Shown one piece after another: positions 20,458 to 31,158 of a stretch of DNA of 64,000 nt. Source of the stretch: Notospermus geniculatus (lineage: Eukaryota > Nemertea > Pilidiophora > Heteronemertea > Lineidae); assembly GCA_002633025.1 (NCBI GenBank), contig NMRB01000603.1, forward strand, positions 171,004-235,003, read 5' to 3'. Below the pieces are notes generated by a model. It searched no databases and was not told where the DNA came from. It saw nothing but the letters and a program-made list of their open reading frames with translations. Both the position numbers and the translations under genes were made by a program. How positions within the stretch are numbered: the first letter of the stretch is position 1; every line of letters begins with the position of its first letter.

Positions 20458-23193
20458 ATGGGGCGGAAAGGACCCTCAATGCCGCCAATATCGCCAAGGG
20501 AGCGTTGGAGACGTTTGGCCTACGAAGCCTTACGCAGCCAAGGGAAACAACCTCAGTCCGACGTGGAATGTGGGCATTGTGTAGGCGATGTCGATGACAA
20601 GTTACCAGTGGTCAGCGAGAAAGGTCTGGCCCACAAGCCACCCCGCCGCGTGAGTCGGCAAAAGGTAACCCACGACGATGATAATGCCGGCTGTGACTTT
20701 CATGAAATCATGGATGTGAATGATGATGTTGACGTTGATCAGGCAATAGACGATCTAAGCCTCCTCGATAACAGCTCTGGTGATGAGGACAGTTCCATTC
20801 CAACGCTTTTAACGTCGCCGAATTGGCCAAAGATTCCAGAAACTTATAGAGCTGATCATGCGGACCGCATGCAAGCAGGTCCCAGTGGGCAGCATCAAGA
20901 TACAAGAGGACCTGGAAAAGAAACACGTGAGAATCTGAGATCAGAGTTTCAAAGTGACATTTCGTTCTATGATAGTCCAGCGGCCCCGCGCCGCATAAGT
21001 GTTTGGCAGGAGGACTTGGCGACACCAACTGGACTACACGGACTCGTCCCAAGACAAGAGACACGAAAGGGTTTGGTAGAGTCGATAAAGAAACGAGATT
21101 ACGGGCATGTCACTCGAACTCTATTTCATGCCGTGAAAAAAGGGTCGGAACGGGCGGTGAAAGCTATACTGGGCATCTTGGAAAAGTACAAGCTAAATAT
21201 CTGTGACAACTCATTCCGGGAGCGCACGTTCGGGGCAAGTGTACTCCACGTTGCTCTTTTGTTTAATGAGGAGGACATCAGTCGTCTGCTCATCACTGAA
21301 TATCCGGGCCTCATTTCCCTCAAATATGAGTCAGAGGAATTTAAAAACCAGACAGCTTTCCACATCGCAGCATCCAAAGGGCAGTGTGAAATGTTAGACC
21401 TCATGCTTCAGCATTGTGAATCTAAAGAAAAGGGTGTGGAGTTACTCAATACTAAAGCAAACGGTACGTACTTCACGGAAGAGCACCAAGCGGGCACCCT
21501 TGCTCTCACTGCTGCTGTGTGGGGTGGCCACTGTGAGATGTTGGGTATGTTGATAGAAAAGGGGGCAGACCTGGGCGATACAGTTCACAATGGGAACACG
21601 GTCCTGCACTTTATCATCGAACAGTCCGTCACATATCCTAAGAGCGACATACCCAAGAAGCTTTTCGACGAAGTGTGCAACAAATGTGCTATCTGGAGGC
21701 AACAGGGAAAGGCCAAACTGAACGCCCGTTGGAGGACCAGGAAAGAAGAAGTAAGCCAAAGGATGTCGAAAAATACTGAAATGATTCTGCGGGTTGAGGC
21801 CCTTCGCAATCTCCTCTCCATCAGGAACGACGCCAATCAAAATGTACTATCTCTTGCTGTCCGCCTTCGTTCAAACCTAACCAGACACATTTTGAACTTA
21901 GAACACGTTTACAAACAGCAGCAGGCGAAGTTTGGTGTCCTTTCATGGTCAACATATGACGTCACAGAGGTCACAAGTTTTAGCCCACCGGGTAATCGAA
22001 TTTGCCGGTACAATCCAGGTAGTATCCTTCACATCCTCGGACACAGTACTCAACTGGCGACCAGAGATGAAGATATGGACAAAGACATCATCGAGGAGGA
22101 GCCAATCAAATCGCTTCTACGGATGAAGTGGGAAACGTATCGCTTTGTTTACATTATTTGGTGTCTCATCCACCTTCTTCTGATGGTCGGCCTCTCAACT
22201 GTCGCCCTGTACTTTCACAAACAAGAAAACACAACCGCTGAGTTTGTGTCAGACAAAAACGCACCCGGTAACGTCACTTATGGTGCCATAAAGGAATTAC
22301 CAGGGCAAACACAGGGAGGACATGCTGGTCACTCGTGGTATTTAGTGTTCTGTCTCGTCCCTCTGGTTTACCTTATTCTAGAACTTGTAGACCTCTGCTC
22401 GACTGGATACAACTCCATAAAGTCCCTGGAAAGGCAAACCCAGTGGAAGTCGTATCTCCGCATGAGAAGCTATAATGAGTGGTCCGCCACTGGAAATGGA
22501 CCCTCTCGGGTGATTCTCGTCCTCTTCAGTGTACTTGTGGGAATCTGGATTTGTTTGCATATGATGCGGTCGGATAACCAAGACATCCCCCTGTCATTTG
22601 CCATGGTTCTCGGCTGGCTTTTTATGGTATTCTTCACCCGGGCCTGTCGTTTGACTTGCCGATTCTCGGTTATGATGCAGAAAATGTTCTTCCATGATTG
22701 CGTCTACTTTTTAGCGATCTACGTCTTTTTCTTGTCGGCGTTCTGCACGGCTATGCACGTCCTGCTCGTGGATGGAGCTAGGTCTGATCTGCAGGTCTGG
22801 AACACTCTGTACGGAATGTTGAACCTTGTGACTGACGCAGGTGAGAAGGAAACAGGCGAGTACGCAAGGATTCCAGCGGTAGGCGTGGTTCTTCTCGGCA
22901 TCTATGCCGTGGTGTCCGTCATTTTGTTGTTAAACATGCTCATCGCAATGATGAACACGTCCTACGAGGTCGTGAAAGATTCAAAGACCAACATCTGGCG
23001 ATACCAACAGTTGTCGATCATGCTGATGTTGGAGCGACGCCTGTGGTTTGTTGGATGGCTTTGCGACAGATCCCAAAATGGCGTCATGAAAGCAAATACA
23101 AGGGAGAAGGAGACAAGGCTTTTATTCCCAGTTACGGAGGTATCGAAATGGAAGCACCCGGCGACGACGGTCGACGGTGGGACTCGGTGCTGA
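20458..23193 (+). CDS. Intronless TRPV-family cation channel, copy 2
   Basis: Predicted 911-residue paralogue of the channel at 12572-15304, same strand. Ankyrin motifs (ASVLHVALLF, TAFHIAASKGQ, TLALTAAVWGGH), six membrane segments, the pore loop LYGMLNLVTDAGE and the post-S6 helix NIWRYQQLSIMLMLERRLW are all kept. The pore helix and S6 (LLLNMLIAMMNTSYEVVK) are virtually identical to copy 1. Divergence is concentrated in the acidic N-terminal linker, the S1-S2 loop (N-glycosylation motifs NTT and NVT), S5 (CVYFLAIYVFFLSAF against CVYFLLIFVFFLLGF) and the tail. The last residues differ because the tails end in different reading frames. The frame opens at a GTG at 20359; the ATG at 20458 is chosen for start context and for agreement with copy 1. 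Both genes look functional. TRPV membership is firm; subtype and stimulus are unknown. Confidence 0.9.
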   Translation: MGRKGPSMPPISPRERWRRLAYEALRSQGKQPQSDVECGHCVGDVDDKLPVVSEKGLAHKPPRRVSRQKVTHDDDNAGCDFHEIMDVNDDVDVDQAIDDLSLLDNSSGDEDSSIPTLLTSPNWPKIPETYRADHADRMQAGPSGQHQDTRGPGKETRENLRSEFQSDISFYDSPAAPRRISVWQEDLATPTGLHGLVPRQETRKGLVESIKKRDYGHVTRTLFHAVKKGSERAVKAILGILEKYKLNICDNSFRERTFGASVLHVALLFNEEDISRLLITEYPGLISLKYESEEFKNQTAFHIAASKGQCEMLDLMLQHCESKEKGVELLNTKANGTYFTEEHQAGTLALTAAVWGGHCEMLGMLIEKGADLGDTVHNGNTVLHFIIEQSVTYPKSDIPKKLFDEVCNKCAIWRQQGKAKLNARWRTRKEEVSQRMSKNTEMILRVEALRNLLSIRNDANQNVLSLAVRLRSNLTRHILNLEHVYKQQQAKFGVLSWSTYDVTEVTSFSPPGNRICRYNPGSILHILGHSTQLATRDEDMDKDIIEEEPIKSLLRMKWETYRFVYIIWCLIHLLLMVGLSTVALYFHKQENTTAEFVSDKNAPGNVTYGAIKELPGQTQGGHAGHSWYLVFCLVPLVYLILELVDLCSTGYNSIKSLERQTQWKSYLRMRSYNEWSATGNGPSRVILVLFSVLVGIWICLHMMRSDNQDIPLSFAMVLGWLFMVFFTRACRLTCRFSVMMQKMFFHDCVYFLAIYVFFLSAFCTAMHVLLVDGARSDLQVWNTLYGMLNLVTDAGEKETGEYARIPAVGVVLLGIYAVVSVILLLNMLIAMMNTSYEVVKDSKTNIWRYQQLSIMLMLERRLWFVGWLCDRSQNGVMKANTREKETRLLFPVTEVSKWKHPATTVDGGTRC

Positions 23194-24115
23194 CGTGAGA
23201 TGAGTGCTGATCACGGTGTTTATGTAATGAATATAGATCACCAATATGACATCAGTCTCGCGCAGAGAGTTCGTCCTCATGGCAATTCATTTGGGACCGG
23301 GAAAGGCCAACTTCACGAAATGTCACATCGGAAAATGGCGACATTTTACTCCTCAAAGGAGGAATCAGACCACGTGGAAGAGACAAGTACAGCAAGAAAA
23401 GAATGCGAGCCATTGCCTTCTTAGAAGTAGAACCTTTGAGAGCCAGCTGTTAATATGAGCCCTTAGCGTTGTCTAGTAGGTTACAATTGGATTTTTTGGT
23501 TTCCTTAGTCCACAACTATACATGTACATATAGTTTTGTATACAAGAATCCGAAGTACCAGTTGAATCCATAGAACCCGACAAGTCGATTTGGCCGCTTT
23601 TCATTCGTATTGCGATTCCCCCCTCCAAAGTTCCTTGATTATACAAGTGTCCTTGATCATTTACTCCTGGGATCTCTACTAAAAAGTGCCTTGAGGAAGA
23701 CCCCGGTTAGGGTTGAAAATTTGCAAAATTCGGAGACGACTTTATACGCATTTTATGATCATACTAAGTGGAGAAAAAAGGGACTGAGTCGCGACAGAAC
23801 GATTGGCGCCCGTTTGATCGGGATGACATGAGGTCATGTGCTACCCTTGGCGCTTACGTTGTCCATGTCGCCCTCCCACGCGGGCGCCAACAACTGTATA
23901 ATGTATTATATCCGGTGTTTATTATAGGAAATCAAAATGCATGATTAATGTAATTACTAGTAACTTGAATGTAAATCACATTTTTGTTTTAAAAGAAGTA
24001 GTTACGTCGGTAGCTTATTTTTCTTTACACGAACGAATAAAGTTTTATTTGCGAATGAGATCTACCCTTCTTTCAATACCAGCCTAAAACACTTGGCTTA
24101 TCTCCTGCACTCAGT
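23194..24115. other. 3' flank of TRPV copy 2
   Basis: Matches the flank of copy 1 up to about 23870. It contains at about 23640-23755 a single arm of the hairpin family seen at 9441-9648. From about 23945 (ACTTGAATGTAAATCAC) it carries the same module that borders the LINE copies, ending CTCCTGCACTCAGTCAG. Confidence 0.6.
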
Positions 24116-24766
24116 CAGTGCATGTGTGGCCACGTACATGTAGGTGGTTCACGGGGGTCGCCATGAAGTTCCCGTCTGATAACAAGACTCCTGTCACAAC
24201 TGGCACTCATTGCCAACTAAGAGAAGGTGAGATGAATGTTCCCTGAAGGCCAGCCACCCTTGAATTTCATGGCGAATCTCGCCAACACGTGGTACGCATT
24301 GTATTAGATCAACATTGGTAAGATATACATGTAGGCTAAAGCCGTTGGAAATATTCTTTTGCACAATTCGCCAACTGTCACATTTCTCCTGCGTGGAGAT
24401 TTGGGCGGCGGGACTTAGCCAAAGGAGTCGACTTGAGAAGAAAAGACTACCATTTTGTTCTTTGAAGATGTACGGTAACCAGCGAACCAAGAAAGTTGCC
24501 CTGGACGGACTGTTCCACTTCTGTGTGCATAAATCATTTTCATCGAAGTGTGTTGTGATAAGTTGGATATCGAAGTCATGCATGATGGACGATGATCAAA
24601 AATATTTAAAAAAAGCAAAGTAGGCCAACTCGTCGTGTTAACCTCTGTACTAGTTCCAGCTAAAATCAAATGTTATCTCCAAAATGACATGTCCGCAGCC
24701 AGGGAGGAAGATATACTTTACTCTTACATGTACCTACAGTGTACTTTGCAATAAATTTCCTCTTAA

Positions 24767-24947
24767 GGCCCGTTTCCACAGCGGATTCTGCCGAGGATAG
24801 TGCGGCGCGAGGAGCGGTTTTCACAGGCATTGTGATAATCAGAAGGCCATGTAATTGTTGAACCATGGAAACTTTCTCCAAAATCCTGTGAAACCCGCAC
24901 CGCCGGCCGCAAACCACGGGGGAATATGCTGTTACTAGAAACGGGCC
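24767..24947. mobile_element. MITE with GGCCCGTTTC ends, unit 3
   Basis: Inverted ends GGCCCGTTTCCACAGCGG and its partner in CTAGAAACGGGCC bound about 180 bp. An identical-looking copy at the same relative place in unit 4 shows the insertion predates that duplication. Confidence 0.75.
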
Positions 24948-25252
24948 TCAAGAAGGGTGTGAACAACAAACTCAAAAATAAATATCAGAATTGCGATCCA
25001 AATGAAGTGTACTTCAAGCGTGTTTGAGGGCCCTTGTGTTTAATCTAGGGCAATAGAGGGATATCCCTCTTGAAAGTAATTGAATATTTTTTTGCGGTAA
25101 AAGTGTGGGAACTCCGTAACGGTAAGCATAGGAAATCAGGTGGATCTATCTTAAGTTGCTGTTCAATGTTGTGATCAGCGTACATATCAAGTGATCACTG
25201 ACCTCAGATGTGACACCCATCCACCCATCCGAATCAAACCTGTGTAATACAT

Positions 25253-25382
25253 TCAATGGCTGGTATTCATAAAAGTTAGCAAATGCTTTTACTTGAGATT
25301 TGCACAGCAATGTCCAATGTAATTGCACTACAAAACTTGAAGTAAAAGCATTTGCTAGCTTTTATGAATATCGGCCAATGGC
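25253..25382. mobile_element. Hairpin MITE, AGCAAATGCTTTTACTT family, unit 3
   Basis: Arms TTCATAAAAGTTAGCAAATG and CATTTGCTAGCTTTTATGAA, with TTTTACTTGAG and CTTGAAGTAAAAG, fold into one hairpin of about 130 bp. Copies lie at 27420-27552 and, interrupted, around 48050-48540. Confidence 0.85.
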
Positions 25383-26942
25383 TTTAGTACATGTAGTTTT
25401 GCTTGTTGCCATCTTGGGTAATGAGGAACCGGCAAAACTAAAAATCCAGATGGCAGCACCAGTACAAAAAGGACCACTTCCAATGCATTTTCAATTAAAA
25501 ATTAAGTTTTGTTGATTTTCTTCATAAAACTCATCAAAATAGAATTAAGGACCAATAAACTTAAATTTTTGGTGCTATTTTCCCCTGCAGAGTAATTCAG
25601 GGATGAAATATTCAATAATTATTGACTTGGCAAAAGGATTTCTCATTGCAACCATGGTCCACTTGCCTGCAGGGCCCCCTATTGGCAGAGCTTGTTATGC
25701 AGGTTCCTCATTAGCTCAGTCAGAGGTTCGATGGCCACAGACTTTACGACCAACCTTGTTTTATTCCTCCAAGGACCAACACAACGATATCTCACCATTC
25801 TGCATGCGGTCACTTCAACGCCTGCATATAACATCGGCATAAATAAGCAATATTATGATGTTAAATCCGACTTTTACTGGGAGCATTGTATTATAAAGTG
25901 CAATTTCTCGTGCAAAGTGGATAAAATGTGCANAGAAGCTCACCTCACAGAGGTGAGCTAAAAAGGGACTGAGTCGCGACAGAACGATTAGCGTCCGTTT
26001 GATCGGGATGACGTGAGGTCATGTGCTACCCTTGGCGCTTGTGTTGTCCATGTCGCCCTCCCACGCCGGCGCCAACAACTGTATCCGGTGTTATTAGGTA
26101 ATCAAAGATGCATAGTGCGTGTAGTTGGTGCCTTGAATGGCAAGCACGTTTTTGTTTTAAAAGAAGTAGATACGTCGGTAGTTTATTTTTGCTTTATACG
26201 AACGAATAAAGTTTTATTTACAAGTGAGATCTACCCTTCTTTCACTACCAGCCTAAAACACTTGGCTTATCTCCTGCACTCAGTCAGGTCATGTGTGGCC
26301 ACGTACATGTAGGTGGTTCACTGGGTCTAGAGAGTAAGGGCCGCCATGAAGTTCCCGTCTGATAACAAGACTTCTGTCACAACTTGCACTCATAGCCAAC
26401 TCAGAGAAGGTGAGGTGAATGTTCCCTGAAGGCCAGCCACCCTTGAATTTCATGGCGAATCTCGCCAACACGTGGTACGCATTGTTTTAGACCAACATTG
26501 GTAAGATATAGGCTAAAGCCATTGGAAATCTTCTTTTGCATTATTCGCCAACTGTCACATTTCTCCTGCGTGGAGATTTTGGCCGCGGGACTTAGCCAAA
26601 GAAGTCGACTTTGGAAGAAAAGACTACCATTTTGTTCTTTGAAGATGTATGGTAACCAGCGAACCAAGAAAGTTGCCCTGGACGGACTGTTCCACTTCTG
26701 TGTGCATAAATCATTTTCATTAAAGTGTGTTGTGATAAGTTGGACATCGAAGTCATGCATGATGGACGATGATCAAAAATATTTTAAAAAAGCAAAGTAG
26801 GCCTACTCGTCGTGTTTACCTCTGTACTAGTTCCACCTAAAATCATATGTCATCTCCAAAATGACATGTCCGCAGCCAGGGAGGAAGATGTACTTTACTC
26901 TTACATGTAGCTACAGTGTACTTTGCACTAAATTTCCTCTCA

Positions 26943-27124
26943 AGGCCCGTTTCCACAGCGGATTCCGCCGAGGATAGTGCGGCGCGAGGAGCGGTTTTCA
27001 CAGGTATTGTGATAATCAGAAGGCCATGTAATTGTTGAACCATGGAAAGTTTCTCCAAAATCCTGTGAAACCCGCACCGCCGGCCGCAAACCACGGGGGA
27101 ATATGCTGTTACTAGAAACGGGCC
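26943..27124. mobile_element. MITE with GGCCCGTTTC ends, unit 4
   Basis: Second copy of the element at 24767-24947, carried along by the segmental duplication rather than independently inserted. Confidence 0.75.
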
Positions 27125-27419
27125 TCAAGAAGGGTGTGAACAACAAACTCAAAAATAAATATCAGAATTGCGATCCAAATGAAGTGTACTTCAAGCGTGT
27201 TTGAGGGCCCTTGTGTTTAATCTAGGGCAATACAGGGATATCCCTCTTGAAAGTAATTGAATATTTTTTGCGGTAAAAGTGTGGGAACTCCGTAACGGTA
27301 AGCATAGGAAATCAGGTGGATCTATCTTGCTGTTCAATGTTGTGATCAGCGTACATATCAAGTGATCACTGACCTCAGATGTGACACCCATCCACCCATC
27401 CGAATCAAACCTGTGTAAT

Positions 27420-27552
27420 ACATTCAATGGCTGGTATTCATAAAAGTTAGCAAAATGCTTTTACTTAAGATTTGCACAGCAATGTCCAATGTAATTGCAC
27501 TACAAAACTTGAAGTAAAAGCATTTGCTAGCTTTTATGAATATCGGCCAAAG
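27420..27552. mobile_element. Hairpin MITE, AGCAAATGCTTTTACTT family, unit 4
   Basis: Duplicate of 25253-25382 with the same arms and loop (GATTTGCACAGCAATGTCC). It differs by an extra A in AGCAAAATGC. Confidence 0.85.
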
Positions 27553-27590
27553 GCTTAGTACATGTAGTTTTGCTTGTTGCCATCTTGGGT

Positions 27591-28387
27591 ACTAATAATT
27601 GCTGTAGAAATTCCACCACGCATGCTCATAGGGTCTTGTAGGAAGCGTCCATTACATGTGCATGAAGGCCTCCACCCACTTGTCCAGATAGCAGAGTGTG
27701 ATTTTTGGATGCGTCCGCTGAATGGAGGCTGCGCGGCCCGAACGCTGACCTACCGCTACCCCCCCCCCCCCAAATGCAAATGCGCATGTGCAACCCAACG
27801 TTTCCTGGCATTTCCATAGCAAGCAGGAAGATGGTTGCCGGGGAATTGATCAAGAAACTCCAATAAATTGCCCTAATTCTGAGATGGTCAGTGGTCAGGA
27901 GTTCTTGTTGGTTCCTTACTAATCCTTGGAGGAAAATCAGGTTTTATTCCTCAGTCAGGTTTTATTCCTCCAAGCTTAATCCGTGCACACGGTGATGGAG
28001 GAAGCGAGCTACCTGTGCTGACATCTGTAACGTGACAACGTCACTCGAGGGATTTTGCAGTAAACGGCTGCCACTTTTTTATAAGCCAAGTTCTCTTGTC
28101 TTTCTGTTCCTTATTAGACGAGGAATCTATAGAGCGCAAGGGATTCCAGATTTGCAGTGTCACCGCTCCAGACAACTGGTCGAAGAATGTGGGCCCTTAT
28201 ATATTGGAGTCTTCTTTTTATTCTGACAGTCCGCAGTAAGTGATTTTATCTCACGGTGGCTTTCCTTTGTTTGCAATGCTTCCTTTCGTGTTTTTCTAGC
28301 ACAAAAGCTGCAGCAGGCTGGAATTAGGAGGAAATGGAAGGCCTTTTTCACTCAGTACTTACAGCGACCGTTGCACATTAGTCACTT
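27591..28387. other. non-coding stretch with a C-run
   Basis: A C-run lies near 27760-27770, and CAGGTTTTATTCCTC is directly repeated around 27940-27975. No gene is supported. Confidence 0.55.
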
Positions 28388-28506
28388 AGGCTGCAAATAC
28401 ATAGAGCTACACGTTACGCAGACACGCCAGTAGAAGCGAACCTTTGTAATGCCATTGTTAATTGACGTGTCAGTGTAGCGTACAGCTCTACGTATTAGCA
28501 GCCTCG
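28388..28506. mobile_element. Short hairpin MITE
   Basis: AGGCTGCAAATACATAGAGC at the left faces GCTCTACGTATTAGCAGCCT at the right. The inner parts (ACACGTTACGC and GTGTAGCGTAC) continue the pairing. Confidence 0.75.
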
Positions 28507-28742
28507 CTGCCAAATTCATAAAGGGGGTTAAAGATTTAACCGCGTGTATAAATTTCAGTGACCAAATGCACATGAGCCTTCCATGTATTTCGCCACGTTG
28601 CATATACCTATGGCCCTCATGATTGTGTTACCAATGACAAAACGTGGAATAATTTCGAGGTAGAGAAAAATATGCACGTGTATAAATTTCTCCCGGAAGA
28701 ACCTGTCGGCCTCTTTTTGGAATTGGAAGTGGAAGAAACCAT

Positions 28743-28882
28743 GGGGGCCATATTCACGAAGCCTTCGCGACTTTGCCTGTACGCAAGTCTATTGTTTGGC
28801 TGCGCATGCCCTATTGTTCACTAACTGCCTTAAAATAGAATTGCGTGCACGCAAAGTTGCGAAGGCTTCATGAATGGCCCCT
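28743..28882. mobile_element. Hairpin MITE with GGGGCCATATTCACGAAG ends
   Basis: GGGGCCATATTCACGAAGCC faces GGCTTCATGAATGGCCCC, continued by CTTCGCGACTTTGC against GCAAAGTTGCGAAG. The element is about 140 bp with a 60-bp loop. Confidence 0.85.
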
Positions 28883-29786
28883 CTGATACGTATATCACGA
28901 TCAGATTTCTTTACTTCAATACACTGCTCTCTCCAATCCATCATCATCAACCACGCATGCTTGTGTCTTACAACGAAGCCGATGTAATACCCGATGTAAT
29001 AACCTCCTGGGATTTATTCCCGGGCACTCGTCATCCGATATTTTAAAAAAACATCGTTGACGTTATCAAAACAATATCAGTGAAATTGTACACATATTTT
29101 TTTCACAAATCCCACGAGAAGCACTATGACCTTCGAGAATGTAAAGTAATAAGTGAATGAGTTTATTTCGCTCTGAGTTATACGCCACACCCTGCGTAGC
29201 ATTTTTGGAAACTATCCAAACTAAGCTACAAGTCAATACAAAGATCAAAAGAGAGAAAGTTTTGTATGTATTTTTATGCATCAAAGTACCGGCATACGTG
29301 TAATCCATTCATGTAGGGAGGGTACGTCAAATAACTAGCAGTATACCTTGTGTCAATGATAATTAATGTTTTGCAAGAAAACGAGACACGCATCTCAATA
29401 GGAGCTGTCAGTGAGTTGATTAATAGGTGTCACTACGGCCCAATTCAATGCAAATACATGTAGTGGGCCCATTCATACTTGGGTGATATCGCTGGAACAC
29501 GACTGTTAGAACACAATAGATCTTTGGAATCGTCGCTCTCCAGTAACCCGGCAATACTCCGCGATCTGATTGGCTAATCGAATCATTATGACGACGATAC
29601 TAATTTGCATATGAAAAGCTTTTTACCACATATTCACTAAATTCGGGAGAACGTTTCTAGAAGTAATTACACCGTGTACTTTGTTTCTAGTCGGCTGTTG
29701 TGAAAGTGCAGTCTTAAATGTGCATAATAACGTCAGTCATTTGTGAGTTCTTGTAACGTGTGACGAGTGAATGGCAAAATTTGCTC
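28883..29786. other. non-coding stretch with a dispersed repeat at 29400-29455
   Basis: AGGAGCTGTCAGTGAGTTGA followed by AATAGGTGTCACTACGGCCC recurs at 33463-33520. No gene is supported; the minus ORF at 29066-29308 has no recognisable feature. Confidence 0.55.
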
Positions 29787-29901
29787 NNNNNNNNNNNNNN
29801 NNNNNNNNNNNNNNNNNNNNNNNNNNNNNNNNNNNNNNNNNNNNNNNNNNNNNNNNNNNNNNNNNNNNNNNNNNNNNNNNNNNNNNNNNNNNNNNNNNNN
29901 N
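29787..29901. other. assembly gap (115 N)
   Basis: A run of N. Any ORF crossing it is artificial. Confidence 0.99.
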
Positions 29902-30352
29902 CACCGGCTGTACACTTTTTGTGTAACATGAAAATGTTGATCTCTGTAGGTCCGATGGGGACAAGAGAATCAACATTTTTTATGCACACTTTTTGGGGGG
30001 GGAGGAGGGGGTAATAAAAAGTCTACTTTCTGTAGACTTGTGAAAATGTTGAAAATGTTCAAATTTGAACCTCCCTAAGGATGTAACACTTTTTATTCAT
30101 GGCCTGTTCGAAATACAAAACACATAAATCGTTTTTTTTAAACTTTTTACACATTCCTTTATCAAGCTGACTAAAAGTAATAACGTGAACGAATACATTT
30201 AGTTCATAATCAATGGAACGTTGTTTATTAAACACTTTCTTTGATCAAAAGTGTTAGATCAAAAGTGTTACATCTTTATACAACATCTAGGATTAATAAC
30301 GACGTTGTTATAGGCCTAGTCATAATATGACCCAGTCTATTCTCTCGTCGTT
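29902..30352. other. non-coding stretch
   Basis: AT-rich, with a G-run at about 29995-30010. It includes two close copies of TGATCAAAAGTGTTA around 30243-30269. No gene seen. Confidence 0.55.
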
Positions 30353-30595
30353 GTGACGATCTCGAGTCGTAGCTGCGAAAGACGCCAGGCGGCGCTGCAG
30401 TCGTCAGGATGATCTTGAGTCCTAGCTGGGAAAGACGCCAGGCGGCGCTGCAGTCGTCAGGATGATCTTGAGTCCTAGTTGGGAAAGACGCCAGGCGGCG
30501 CTGCAGTCGTCTGGATGATCTTGAGTCCTAGCTGGGAAAGACGCCAGGCGGCGCTGCAGTCACTGAGATGATCTGGAGTCGCAGCAGATCAAAGT
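30353..30595. repeat. 53-bp minisatellite, about 4.5 copies
   Basis: GACGCCAGGCGGCGCTGCAG recurs at 30381, 30434, 30487 and 30540, an exact 53-bp period. TGATCTTGAGTCCTAGCTGG lies between. The first and last copies are diverged (GAGTCGTAGCTGCG, CTGGAGTCGCAGC). Confidence 0.95.
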
Positions 30596-31158
30596 TACTT
30601 TCTTTTAAATGAGACTCCACTCATTGTAAACTTCTGAATTTTTATCAATCCATGGAGACTATTGCCATGATTTGTAATGTCACTAGTGTCAATAGAATGA
30701 CGACCTTTGTAGTGAATGAGCTAATACTGTGACTGCCTACCTGTTCGTTGTCCCTTCATAAATATGCACTGAGCCCATATGACGTCACATATGCTGTGCA
30801 ATGGTTCCCTTGGGATGCAATAAAAATACTCCGTGATGAGTTTGCTGCTTTAAAAAAAATACTGCATGTTGCAGATATCAGTAAATTTGATTGTATTAAC
30901 AACATTTTTTAAAAATTCAAAATTTTACACAATGAATGGAGGCTCCCTTTAATTTTGTTACGTCCTCAGTGATGTGACATAGAGTTGATGTTTTCGCTGA
31001 ACAATAACTTTGACGCGAATTATGTAGTATCGAACCCGCACCCCCAGTGGTGTGACACTTCCGCCTCAGAGCAAACATTTCCAGTTGACTACTGTCAGTG
31101 TCAGAATCCTTTGATCCGGATTGGAATCGAAACCACATCCCCAATGGTGACAGCAGAG
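30596..31158. other. non-coding, downstream of the minus-strand exon
   Basis: This would hold the 3' UTR of the exon at 31159-32322 if that is a last exon. I see no clear minus-strand AATAAA nearby. No other gene. Confidence 0.4.

Larger units (their letters stand above)
24116..26285. repeat. Segmental unit 3: TRPV flanks without the channel
   Basis: 24116-24665 matches the 5' flank of TRPV copy 2 (GAATGTTCCCTGAAG, GTGGTACGCATTGT, GCATGATGGACGATG). From about 24672 homology to the TRPV units stops and 1.29 kb of other DNA follows. At about 25961 the 3' flank resumes (GGGACTGAGTCGCGACAGAA) and runs to CTCCTGCACTCAGTCAG at 26285. No trace of the ankyrin or membrane coding sequence is visible. 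ORFs here are not conserved as proteins. Confidence 0.8.
26286..27590. repeat. Segmental unit 4: 5' flank only
   Basis: Repeats 24116-25430 of unit 3 almost base for base, displaced by about 2.17 kb. It includes the GGCCCGTTTC MITE and the hairpin at 27420-27552. Homology is lost near 27585 (GCCATCTTGGGTA). I found no downstream return of the TRPV 3' flank, so this is the truncated end of the array. Confidence 0.8.

Noticed and set aside
24194-27152. Conserved ORFs in segmental units 3 and 4 as a gene pair
   Set aside because: They are conserved only because the DNA is duplicated. The corresponding frames are broken in units 1 and 2, where the same flank lies upstream of TRPV.
29714-30014. 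ORFs on both strands around the first gap
   Set aside because: They are mostly runs of unknown residues across Ns and have no meaning.
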